From assembly GCA_037892935.1 (NCBI GenBank), contig JAYXKI010000006.1:62001-126000 (forward strand): DNA of 64,000 bases, read 5' to 3'. The notes beneath the pieces were generated by a model. That model did not search any database, was not told where the DNA came from, and worked only from the letters and a program-made list of their open reading frames with translations. Position numbers and translations under genes: made by a program. Positions within the stretch are counted from its first letter, which is position 1; every line of letters starts with the position of its first letter. Positions 12,163 through 21,841 of the stretch are shown piece after piece. This DNA comes from Phlebopus portentosus. Lineage: Eukaryota; Basidiomycota; Agaricomycetes; Boletales; Boletinellaceae.

Positions 12163-12432
12163 ACGTGAGGGGGTCTTGTTTCGGGTGAGAGGAGATAGAG
12201 AAGCCTTTATACGATGACGGCGAACTATACGAACGCTCGAACGGCTCTACTGCGAAGAGAGATCACCGATCGACTGTACAGAACACGAAATGTCGTATAT
12301 TAGACTATAGAGACGAGAGAGTCCACTACGAACAAGTAGACTAGAGGTCGAGAGGCTTTGAGACGATGTGAGAACTGCAAGCTAAGCTCCCACTCAGCTC
12401 CGACTAAGCTCTCCCTCTACTACGAGAGTCGT

Positions 12433-12445
12433 GCTATATTTATAC
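12433..12445 (-). promoter_or_regulatory. LTR TATA box
   Basis: Minus strand reads GTATAAATATAGC. It is about 590 bp from the U3 end of the LTR, and on its downstream side the sense strand is nearly free of ATG. The same box is at 22868-22880 and, in A2, at 31899-31911 and 42322-42334. Confidence 0.6.
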
Positions 12446-12645
12446 TAAACGTCCAAGACTGAGCCTCCCAGCGGTCAGAGAACCTACGTCATAAAGAAAA
12501 GGGAACGCATATCGCTATCTACAAAGGAGAGGAGCACATAGGAATGGTTTAAGGGACACATAGGTCAAAAGAAACAATACTAAGCATGTCTGGAACGAGA
12601 GCATAATGAATTAAAGGGGACGCATATAGAAAGGTCAGAAAATGT

Positions 12646-12711
12646 GCGGAACCTTCGGAACCGGGTCTCTTTGAGCGGAACGAAGCGGAACTCAGGGAAA
12701 CGACTCGGAAG
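12646..12711 (+). promoter_or_regulatory. U3 phased motif array 2
   Basis: Motifs at 12646 (GCGGAAC), 12655 (TCGGAAC), 12675 (GCGGAAC), 12685 (GCGGAAC), 12695 (GGGAAAC) and 12705 (TCGGAAG). From 12655 on all lie on one 10-bp grid with a single vacant position. Conserved in the other LTRs. Confidence 0.65.
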
Positions 12712-12940
12712 GGCTCTGGCTAGCCTGACAAAGTAAGTCTGCGATGTTTAACAAAGGAGAGGGACTGAGGACGAGGTTGCAGGGTCAAATCTCTTTGTCT
12801 GGAATGCGGATCCGAGGTCCGGAGACTTGTGATCGACGCATGCAAACTCGATGCCGTGATTCTCCCGTCTTGATGGCCGATCAAAGAACGGTGCACGTGC
12901 CATCTGGACTATGGCGTTCTTGCTAAGTTCACTCGTTCGA

Positions 12941-13000
12941 GCGAAACCAGTCGAAACCGAGCGAAACCAGTCGGAACACCGCGGAACTGGTCGTAACGAC
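12941..13000 (+). promoter_or_regulatory. U3 phased motif array 1: six 10-bp units
   Basis: Sixty bases divide into six 10-mers, each starting with the motif: GCGAAACCAG, TCGAAACCGA, GCGAAACCAG, TCGGAACACC, GCGGAACTGG, TCGTAACGAC. The spacing is one helical turn, so all motifs face the same side of the DNA. It lies close to the U3 terminus of the LTR and 163 bp upstream of the accessory gene start, so it could serve both promoters. All four A-family LTRs keep it (23376-23432; 31347-31403; A2 right LTR near 41770-41826). Confidence 0.7.
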
Positions 13001-13162
13001 TCCGTACGTTCCCAAGCTTCAGACTTACTCTTCATCTCCCGGGTTCATGAAATAGTGACCATCCGCGGTCACTCCCATCTCAATCCGACGCGTGGGAGTT
13101 TCGAAGCATAACGCGTCGCGTCCAAATTTTCTTCCGCTGTCATCTCTTCTTCATTCTCCAAC

Positions 13163-14913
13163 ATGTTCACTTCCGAAGAAATCGTCGCGCTCTTGGGACC
13201 CATCAACTCCGATGACGACTGGAAGGCAGCGGTCACAAAATTCGAGGCAGACGTCGCCTTGGCCAGGTCGGCAATGGATGAACTAGACCATGGCGTCACG
13301 ACGGTAATTCTGCCGGATAAGACAAAACCAGTCGAATGGATTGCACCTACAGGTTCGATGACGGTTCGGTGGTTGACGAATCCGGTGATGGAATCTTTGA
13401 TGGATGGGTGGAAGGCAACCACGGTGCGTAAACCGCGCACTCTAATTAAGAATTTTTGTTAACGAAATTCGACAGGCACAGAAGAAAGCGTTGGAGCAAG
13501 TCCGTCCCAAAGGAATGAAAGAAGTCTGGTCGGAGACAGCGTACTCCAACTACTGCGACACAGACGCTCTCCTACGGACGCTGTACTACGATCAACGGGA
13601 ATTTTATGCCAGGATGGAGACCAAACGACGAGCTTTCTTTCGCAGACGCAGGGTTCCATTCCATCCTGCCTCGTTCGATTCGACTCGTGGGTTCTTCTTG
13701 GGCGAATCGTTCCCTCCAATGTTCCTGAAACCGCGCCCTGACATCGAAAAGGCTCTCGAGAACGTGAGAATGGAGAGCTCCAAGTTCCAACAAACGGCGA
13801 GGTTCACCGGCAACACGGACTACACGCGAGACGAAGCTGTCCGGAGTCACGTAGGTACTTCTTCTTGTCTATCATCTCCATCTAATCCTTCCTACAGCAA
13901 GCGTTCGAATATTGGGAGGATATCGAGCAACGACACCTTCGTGCAGGGCACATCCTTCGCATCGACAGGGTGAAATTGAGAACGGTCCGGCTCCTCTGGG
14001 AATACTATGGCTATTCCATCCTTCGTCGTCGGCTCTATCAACTCGTTCGTGCTCAGGAATCCGAAACGCAACAACAACAACAGCAACAACAACGATCCCA
14101 ACAAGTGCTGTCTGAACCTTTCTCTCAACCGCAACAACAACAGCAGCAACAACCAATGCTGCCTGAACCATTTCCTCCGCAACAACAACAACAGCAGCAA
14201 CATCAAATGCTGCCTCAGGACGTCGATAGTCCAATGGAGGTTGATTCCGCTCCTCTCCAGGCCGAAACTGGTGAAACGATTGAGGACGGAGAGGTCGCGG
14301 AACCGGTCGAAACGCTCGAAACCGGAGCGGAACGTTTGGAAGGGGCTAGCCGTTCTACACCCTTAACCTCACTTGAACCTACAATGCTCGAGATTGAGCT
14401 TCGCGAGAATGAAAGACAAGAAGAAGAAGAACGCGCTGCTCAACGCGCCGAAATCTCCCGGATGGCTGCCAAAATCGAGGCCAACATGCGACGACGGCTG
14501 GATGCAGGGACTCGCCGCGTTCGTGGTGTTCGGCAAGTGGTGGACTCGGACGAGGAGACTCCTGCGATTCAGGAAAGTCCTGAGAGTCCTCCTCCTGGTC
14601 ATCGGGGAGAAGACTCCATTGTCATGAGTCCAGGCGACGGCGGAATGGATATCGGTGATGTGGGAATGGAGGCGAATGAGCCGTTTGAGGCGGACGCAAG
14701 CCTTGAAGAGATTCAGGCTCTCAATACCGCGAGCAACAACAACAACAGCAACAACAACAACAACAATAGCGGTACTGCTGCTGTTCCGCACGAAACTGTC
14801 GAAATGCAAGCGAGACGCATTTCTCCGGCACGATGAGCGTCTTCTCAACCTGAGGCTGGTCCTTCTAGGATTTCGGCTAATGGTGGTGGTTCTGGAGGTG
14901 ACGACAACAATAA

Positions 14914-14944
<31 letters not shown>

Positions 14945-15460
14945 AATGGTGACGAACGATTGGGCGATGGGCGCGTTTGTCATCGGGTTCCGTGCGACCA
15001 GTGCCAGAAGCGTGGCCGTGATTGCGTGGGTCTTCCGCAGAGGACCTGCGCTCCGTGCTTGAAGCAGGCGAAGGGCTGTAGTCTAGCCATGAAGGGCAGG
15101 GCTGTAGCCGCGAAGCGTAAGGCAGCTCGGGAGGTGCGCGATCGGGAGGCAAAATGCCGGAAAGTCACGGCTCTGGCGGCCAGATCTGTGGGTGGTTGCG
15201 TCGAGCATGAGGCTCTGCAGCGGGAGGTCGGGGAATCCGAGCTGCAGTTCGTGCTGGTGCGGATGGATCACCGGGACAAGGTCCTGTCCCGGATGCTGAA
15301 CGAATTCAGCGTCCTCGTAGCGCAGGTGCACGCGGATCATCGTCTGCTGCTCGAGTTGGCTGGGGTGAAGACGGGGGAAGGTGAAGATGAGGAAGAGGAA
15401 GATAGAGGGGAAGTGGAGAGGGTTCGTCAGTCGAAGGGGAAAGGTAGGGCTCGGGAATAG
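13163..15460 (+). pseudogene. A1 accessory gene: polyglutamine protein with C-terminal Zn2Cys6-type array, one stop
   Basis: Spliced gene antisense to gag-pol: exons 13163-13423, 13476-13850 and 13898-15460, introns of 52 and 47 bp, all phase 0, about 732 codons. Residues 1-212 (exons 1-2) are a globular-looking region I do not recognise. Exon 3 then has WEYYGYSILRRRLYQLVRAQ, several Gln runs (CAA/CAG), an acidic/Arg helix-like region (near 14390-14480), Asn and Asp runs, and near the C-terminus C-X2-C-X6-C-X7-C-X2-C-X6-C (CDQCQKRGRDC ... CAPCLKQAKGC) followed by a basic segment rich in Lys/Arg. This spacing fits the fungal Zn(II)2Cys6 DNA-binding cluster, which normally sits at the N-terminus. 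The frame is broken by TGA at 14834-14836; A2 has CGA there. Probable role, by inference: nuclear regulator of the element. Confidence 0.75.
14297..14333 (+). promoter_or_regulatory. Phased motifs inside the accessory exon
   Basis: GCGGAAC 14297, TCGAAAC 14307, TCGAAAC 14316, GCGGAAC 14327 (steps 10, 9, 11). The coding frame reads VAEPVETLETGAERLE, so the repeat is not explained by a repeated peptide. Confidence 0.5.
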
Positions 15461-15906
15461 AGTATAATCATCGCGTATGCTCTATGTCCTGGTCGGACTT
15501 TTGTAAAATAGAAAAAGAAAAGGACAAAAGAAAAAGAAAAATAACTTGTACTGTACATAGTTGTTTTTATAGTTAATTTATACGATTTTGTTTTGGTTTT
15601 TGTGAATTTTCGCGCGATCGAGCGAGACTGAGTGAAGGCTAGAAGAATAGATCAAAGAATTCAAGGAATAGGATGAAAGGAAACTGATACGAAGTGAAAT
15701 GAGGCGTTTCGCCGTCGTTCCGCTGTTTTGAACGGCGAAACCGTGCGGAACTGCGTATTAAGTAAAAGTACACGCGTTAGATCCTATTGTGGATCACGCT
15801 AGCAGAGACGAAACTATAGAAGGAGAATTGGAAGATTAGAATTGATCAGAGGAGAGAGAGAGAATCGGAAATAAGTAAGGAGCATATATGAAGGGAAATG
15901 AATGAT
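15461..15906. other. Tail-to-tail spacer between accessory gene and pol
   Basis: AT-rich 446 bp with poly-A/poly-T stretches (around 15505-15600), the likely 3' ends of two converging transcripts. It also holds motif copies at 15706, 15717 (GTTTCGC, GTTCCGC) and 15735, 15745 (GCGAAAC, GCGGAAC) facing each other. A2 and C have spacers of similar size in the same place. Confidence 0.5.
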
Positions 15907-18900
15907 TTAATCGGAATTTTGGGACTCATCGTCAGGGAATTTCTCTGGCGAATCTTCTATTTCGGGTATGTCATCATCTTCGTCCGATCCAATGAGCTTG
16001 GTCACCGGAACAGTCAAATGTGAATGCGGGAAGTACGGAACCAGGCGAAACGCTGCTATTCGGAGTTTCGAAACCGCTCCATCGAGTTCGGCGACGATAT
16101 ACGAACCGCCTTGGGTGCGTCGAACTACCACGTAGGGGCCTAAATAGCGGGGTTTCATTTTACGATTGAGTTCCATCTTGATACGCGTGTTTCGCAAGAG
16201 TACGAGGCTTCCTGGCTGAAAGTCGTAGTTCTTGATTCTATGCTTCTCCACCTCGGCGAACTGCTTCGCGTATGCATGCCTTGCACTCATGACGAGTTTC
16301 GCAACGCGATCCAACTCTTCTGGACGTTTCTGGAGTTGTTTCGCACGTATTACGATGAGTTCCGACATCGTAACTGGCGAATCGAGCGGCGGTGCTAGGT
16401 ATGTTGCTTCTGCGAGGTCGAAGGGCAAAACCGCTTCGACTCCATGGGCCATGTAATACGGGGACATTCCTGTCGCTCTGTTGATCGTGATTCTTTCTGC
16501 CCAAAATACCGAGTCAGCGTGATCACTCCAACGCTTGTTATTACCGTCTGCAGCTTTAATCAAGGCTTCCTGTACATCGAAATGTCTGCGTTCGACTAAT
16601 CCATTTGCGCGTGAGTTGTATGACGAAATTCGAATGTGGTTGATGTGATACCGCGTCTTCAAGTAATCTAGCGCGGCAACGAATGGTGTGCCGTTGTCGG
16701 TAACGAGTTCGGGGCATGCTCCATATCGACACAAAAGGTTCTGGAAGATAAACTGGCCTACGGTCTTACCAGTTTCTTCTTGAAGAAGTCTAAATTCGGG
16801 ATACGCGGTTAACGAACAACGCGCATGCACGATATACCGGAATCCACTCGATTTCGGCATAACCTTCGAGTCAATATGGATGCGTTGAAAAAGAGGGGCT
16901 ACCTCCGGTACGTTTAGCGGGATAAGAATATTCTTCGTCTGGCGTATCTGGCACTCATGACAGGTGCGCACAAAATACTTCACGTCCTGTCCTAAGGACG
17001 GCCACCAAAATCTCTCCAGCAGTCGCATTCGAGTGCAGAAAATTCCTTTGTGTCCTAGATCGTCGTGAGCTTGCTTGACTAGGTCCCACCTGCGTTTCGC
17101 TTCTATTACGACTTGGTGCCGGCCGTTCCGCGCCTTTCTCCACAGACGGCCTCCCTTCACAAAGAAGTCAGCTGCGTACCTGATTAGCTTCACATAGCCA
17201 CTATCGCTAAGATTGTCTGGGCGTGTGAGATGCATGATTAGCTTCGTGACGTCATCTAAGCGGCTATCCTTCCTTTTTGCGGATTCCGTAGAAGGAAATA
17301 GGTCCTCGGTCGCTGTTTTGCTAGGTGTTCCGCCCTGTTGCGCTACTTGGTATGTCGAAACCGGCTCTTCTATCGCAAAACCGTACGTTTCGTCTACCCA
17401 GTCTTCGTACATTTCATCTGGAGGGGGGTCTTCTTCAGCTGCTCTTCGTCTGGATAATCCATCGGTACATCAGAAATCGGCTGCTGGGATGTGTCTGAGC
17501 TTGAAACTGAAGAGAAGGATACCTGCGATCCATCTGTTAATGGTTGCATTGGGCTGCAGGTCGGGATTGTTGATCATCCCCTTGATGTATGCTGCATCCA
17601 TTTCGACTACTAGATTCTGGACTCTGATGAGATACAGTCGCATCGCGTGCAATGCTCGAAATAAGCTGTATAACTCGATTTTCGGCTGTGAATACGATGC
17701 CTGGGTCTGATTCCAGTTAATAGAGCCGAAACGATTGATCCTTCGCCTTCCATCCGAGTGCTCTTGTCCTAAATACCAACCAACTCCAATAATAGACGAG
17801 TCTACCGCCAATATTACTTCGTTGTCTGACACGTAGTCGATTGCGCACAGCGCCGGGCAAATAATAACGGCTTGCTTTAGTTCGTCCATTGCGTTCTGTT
17901 CTTCGTCTGTCCACGCAAAAATCTGGTTCTTCCTTGTCATGCGGTACAACGGGCGAGCGAGTTTTGAATAATCCTTGACGAAAATTCGAAGGACTCCTAC
18001 CATTCCCAGAAATCCTCTGACTTCCGTCAGCGTTCTACATGGCGGCCAATCTCGTATCTTCTGCACTTTCAAATCGTCTGGCTCGCGTCCCTGGTACGTT
18101 AACTTGTGTCCAATGAATACCGCTGACTCCACACACGGCACCAACTTCTTCCCTGAAAACGTTCCACCTACCGCCTTCATTCGCTGCAAAATCCTGTTCA
18201 CATCGCATATATGCTCATACACGAAACGACGAATCTCGGAGTTTCCCGGTATGGTCTCGTACGAACCGTCTGGTAACTCGTATCGCGATTTCGGACCTAA
18301 ACCGGGCGCATCGTCTGCGAAAGGGTTCATAACGTGCGGAATCTCGTCCTGAAGGATAAAGGCCACGTCGTTATGCATAATCTGCAATGAATTGGTGTAT
18401 TCCATTGGTAGAACCGTCATTCGAAATGTTCCCAAGGGTGTCTGGAACGTAGTAAGATCTCATGAGTGTTCGTCAAGCTTCCTTTGGTCGAATGCAACGA
18501 ATAAATCCAACTCCGTGTAACAAGCTCGTCCTCCACTGCTCTCCGCGATCGTTTCGACGTTCGGTGGTACTGCCGAATCCTTGACCGTAACCGCATTAAG
18601 ATCCTGCAAGTTGATAATGGATCGTAATGTTTCCTTGTCTTTCTTTACCAAGCAAAACCATCTAGATCGATACGACGAATTCGACGGTTCAATAACCCCA
18701 TTGCGAATCTTCTCTCGAATAAGTTCGAGGGCCTTGTCATGAATTCCCGGGGGAATTGGAATGCTCTTGTGCTGCCACGGTATATGCGGTATCGTGGGAA
18801 TGCGTATCGGGTCGAAATACGTCAGATCGAGTGTTCCGCGTTTGGATTCGGTCCATGCTAACGCTTCTCCCTGCAACATAATCAGATTCTTCACTAATAA

Positions 18901-19349
18901 CCTCTCCGCCGGCCACAGAAAGGTATTCTTGTCGATCTTCATTGCTTCCATCCTTTCGGCAGTTACACGACCCGTGGGTTCGAACGGCTTCGGTACAATT
19001 GGCATCTCGGGCATCCCTCTCAACGGATCCGAATGCTGCCTTCGTACGATCCTGTATTCTTCTGGAAGGACTCCCGGGATCGGCCTGACTTTCTGCGCTA
19101 CTCGTTTGTAAGCCATTACCGCCGCGTCTTCTTCTTCTGGGGTTTCTAAAACACATGAACAATATGACCGTTCTTCTTTGTCAGTAGTATAGCAATTTTT
19201 GTTTAATAAATAAGGCAATCGTTGGTTGAAAAGAGATGGGATCATGTGTGAGATAAATTCAAAATCATAAGAAAATACCTGAACCGGCAATTGGTTACTA
19301 CCATTCTCGTCTCGCCGATTTCTCTCAATCAGTTCCTCGACGCTTGCGG
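15907..19349 (-). pseudogene. pol: A1 pol: reverse transcriptase, RNase H, integrase (two stops)
   Basis: Reads in the -1 frame relative to gag. RT: ELDLFVAFDQRKLD, then FADDAPGLGPKS as the YxDD box. RNase H: VILAVDSSIIGVGWYLGQE and HAMRLYLIRVQNLVVEMDAAYIKGMI. Integrase: HDDLGHKG ... CHECQIRQ zinc finger, catalytic D (HIDSKVMP), D (VTDNGTPF) and E (NGLVERRHFD), then the GPY/F-type module (KPRYLGPYVVV); no chromodomain. Stops TGA at 18462-18460 (after DEHS) and TGA at 17472-17470 (after AADF); A2 reads CGA and CGG at these places. The last part, 17469-15907, is open. So this copy cannot make full Pol without readthrough, but parts are well preserved. Confidence 0.9.
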
Positions 19350-21380
19350 AAAACCCTTTGGAAGTGGTCCTCGCGCGATCGTTCGAATTCCGGTGGCCAC
19401 TTTGCTTTGCTTTCTGCGATCGTTCGGGTCCGTTAAGGTGATATGTTGGTCACCTGATGTGTAATCCTTTGTTTCGCACTCTGTAATAGTGAAAAACGGT
19501 CTCCCCAACAAAGCCTGGAAGGGAGCGTTCAGAACGACTTGCACTTGGAGCGAAACGTTAATCCCGGCTATCATGAACTTCGCGTTAGAGATCATGCCAA
19601 TGGTAGATGACCTAGCTGCGTCTGCTGTCTCGAGGATCATTCCTTTGTCAGGGGATAGGGGTATCTGAAGCTTCTCCCATACGTCTTCGCGGAGCAGACA
19701 CACCACGGCTCCCTGGTCAAGCACGCATTCGACTTCCAGGGTGTCTTCAATCAACGCGCTAACGGTCCTGAGAGGCATGGATGCCTCTGTGGCAACGCCT
19801 TGTCCACTGAGCGCCAGTATTTCCTCCGTCGAAAGCATTTCGCCTGTTTCGACTTGTTCCGACGCGAAACGCCCAACTTGTAATGTAAGTGAATCATCTA
19901 CGTCCTCACCATATTTGACTTCAGCCGCGTTGTATCTCTTCGCCGTCGTCAGCTCCTTCATCTGTTTCCTAACGTCCGGGGCGATTGAGAGGAGTTCACG
20001 TTGGCTGATGGTGATAGGGGTATCGAGAGTATGAGTCAGAACGTTGGAGACTGCGCTCGAGTCTTCTATTGGTACAACGTATTTATACTGGGGTTGTGAT
20101 TTTCTGGTAATGTCGTCCTGCTGTGGTGACTGGAGTGACCTTGTCGAGGGCCGCGCGCCACTCGGTGGCGCGGGCTGCGGTTTCGCCTGCGCCTTCTTAT
20201 GAGGCTGAACTCTAGGGATCTCTACGCCATCGGGCTTCGTTCTTTGTCCACCAGCTGCCTTCTTCTTCGCCTCGTTAATCAAAATCTCCAAATGTTCGAT
20301 GTCGTAATTTTCCTGCTCGTCCTGATCTTCTTCGTCGTGACCATATGCGTAGGCTGGACCAGCTTGATGGCTATATACGGGTGCGACCGACTCGACCATT
20401 CCTACTGTGTGCGTTGCCGGAGCTTTAGCGTGAAAGCTATCGATTCGTTCTTTGAGATTGTTCCCCGGTAGCGACCTTGTAATGAGACCGCCGTTCGGCA
20501 ACACAATCCTTCCATCCGGGCTCCTGATGCACTTTCCGGCTTGGATATACTCGAGAACCTTCGTACACGATCGAATATAGTGTCCCGCTTCGCCGCAGAA
20601 GTTGCAAACTGGGTTTCGCAGAGTTTCGCTACGTTCCGCCCCTGGTCGATGCGGAACGTTCCCTTTGCTCAGGGCATCGAGCATAACCTGAAAACTCTTC
20701 AACGTATCCATTACCTTGGCCAAATCCACTTCTTCCTTCTTTACGATACTTGTCAAAGCTTCTCCGGTAGCTGGGGGTGGAAAGTTACTGCCGAAACTGC
20801 CCACAATCTTTCCTCCCAGCACGAAATTCGAATGTTCGAGCACGTCCTTAATCTTGTAAGGCGTAGACGAATCGTGGTCTGGTAGCTTGATCTCGATACG
20901 ACAAATGAGCGCCTCTCTAAGGTCTCCTGTAATTCCCATCAGGAACATCTCGTCAGCTTGGGACTCCAAGATCTTTCCGTTCATTATAAGATACTTAGAG
21001 CGCCTGACGAATTCTCGATGATATTCGCCTAGGTCTTCTCGGTTCTTGATCCCTTTCTTTGCCCGTTCTACGACCAAATGCTCCAGTTCTCCCTTGGAGT
21101 AGCGTTTCCCTGCCGTGAGACTCGGGTATAGAGCTATAATCTCTCTCTTCACCGTCTCAACATCAGGGTTCGGGTCGTTAATCTCGTCGGTAGTCTCCCA
21201 AAGTTCCGCGACGTCGGTCTTCGCATAGTACAAGAACTTTCGGACGTGATCTCTATCGTTCCACGTGGCCTGTCTTGCGATTTCTGCAACGTCTTCGAAG
21301 AACCTAGGGAGTTCCTTTGGTTCTGAGCCGTCAAACGTTGGGGCACGTTTGTCCCCACGCGAGGGCGGTTGGTACGCCAT
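19329..21380 (-). CDS. gag: A1 gag-protease
   Basis: Open frame; the first in-frame ATG is 21380-21378 (MAYQPPSRGD). The frame is also open upstream, without any ATG, through 21722 and into the LTR, and that part reads like a Ser/Pro-rich Gag N-terminus, so initiation at a non-AUG codon is possible. Capsid region FDGSEPKELPRFFEDVAEIA, zinc knuckle CNFCGEAGHYIRSC, then a pepsin-type protease with ECVLDQGAVVCLL and LLGRPFF. The active-site triplet is DQG instead of the usual DSG/DTG; A2 has the same, so it is not a decay mutation of one copy. Gag packages the RNA; the protease would mature Gag-Pol. A -1 slippery site lies 7 codons before the stop. Confidence 0.88.
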   Translation of the reverse strand: MAYQPPSRGDKRAPTFDGSEPKELPRFFEDVAEIARQATWNDRDHVRKFLYYAKTDVAELWETTDEINDPNPDVETVKREIIALYPSLTAGKRYSKGELEHLVVERAKKGIKNREDLGEYHREFVRRSKYLIMNGKILESQADEMFLMGITGDLREALICRIEIKLPDHDSSTPYKIKDVLEHSNFVLGGKIVGSFGSNFPPPATGEALTSIVKKEEVDLAKVMDTLKSFQVMLDALSKGNVPHRPGAERSETLRNPVCNFCGEAGHYIRSCTKVLEYIQAGKCIRSPDGRIVLPNGGLITRSLPGNNLKERIDSFHAKAPATHTVGMVESVAPVYSHQAGPAYAYGHDEEDQDEQENYDIEHLEILINEAKKKAAGGQRTKPDGVEIPRVQPHKKAQAKPQPAPPSGARPSTRSLQSPQQDDITRKSQPQYKYVVPIEDSSAVSNVLTHTLDTPITISQRELLSIAPDVRKQMKELTTAKRYNAAEVKYGEDVDDSLTLQVGRFASEQVETGEMLSTEEILALSGQGVATEASMPLRTVSALIEDTLEVECVLDQGAVVCLLREDVWEKLQIPLSPDKGMILETADAARSSTIGMISNAKFMIAGINVSLQVQVVLNAPFQALLGRPFFTITECETKDYTSGDQHITLTDPNDRRKQSKVATGIRTIARGPLPKGFPQASRN
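19350..19356 (-). promoter_or_regulatory. A1 -1 ribosomal frameshift heptamer GGGTTTT
   Basis: In gag phase it reads G GGT TTT, a canonical X XXY YYZ site, followed 19 bases later by the gag TGA. Shifting -1 enters the pol frame, which is open across the gag stop. The same heptamer and phase are in A2 at 35423-35429. Confidence 0.65.
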
Positions 21381-21821
21381 TGCGGTTTGTCGATTTGTAA
21401 GTTGTTGTAATACGTTAGCGTTAGCAGACAGACGAGCTATTATCGCTGCGTTGCTGGCTAAGATCTGTTGAGTTCCGGTAGGTAGTTGGTAATTGGTAGG
21501 CGGGCTAGCTGGTCTGTTCGGCGAGCCTGGGGTGGAAGCTGGCACAGATGAGAGGTTGGGGAGTTCTGAATCGGCGATGGTAGATGGGGAATGATCTAGG
21601 GAATCGGTGTTGGAAGGAATGGCGCTATCGGATTGTCGCAAGGGTGTTTCGCTGTGTTCCGCATTTTCCGCAGCGGAACGTATGTTGCGATTGACAATCC
21701 TAGGCCTTCGAGTCGGCGGCAAAACCTGATGTTCTACAGGGACTCGAGCGGATTGGCTACGTGTAACTCGTCTGCTAGACGAATTTGGCGGGGTATTCGT
21801 AATGGTTGGACAGTGAAATCC

Positions 21822-21839
21822 CCCTCGCCGTGGGCTCCA
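21822..21839 (-). other. A1 primer-binding site
   Basis: Two bases after the 5' LTR the minus strand reads TGGAGCCCACGGCGAGGG, starting TGG as expected for pairing with the CCA end of a tRNA. A2 has the identical sequence at 32940-32957. The tRNA is not identified. Confidence 0.55.
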
Positions 21840-21841
21840 CT

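Larger units (their letters stand above)
11407..13034 (-). repeat. A1 3' LTR (left)
   Basis: 1628 bp, identical in length to 21842-23469. In element sense it starts TGAAGAGTAAG and ends GGAGTTTCA. U3 holds the 10-bp phased motif arrays (13000-12941 and 12711-12646) and a TATA box at 12445-12433; R-U5 runs to 11407. Confidence 0.93.

Noticed and set aside
12941..13000. Short regular array as a CRISPR
   Set aside because: Ten-base period with 3-base spacers inside a eukaryotic LTR; no cas genes, wrong kind of genome.
13892..14234. Minus-strand frames with long Leu/Val runs resembling membrane proteins
   Set aside because: They are the complement of the CAA/CAG glutamine runs of the accessory gene; the same happens at 40524-40875 in A2 and 14369-14983.
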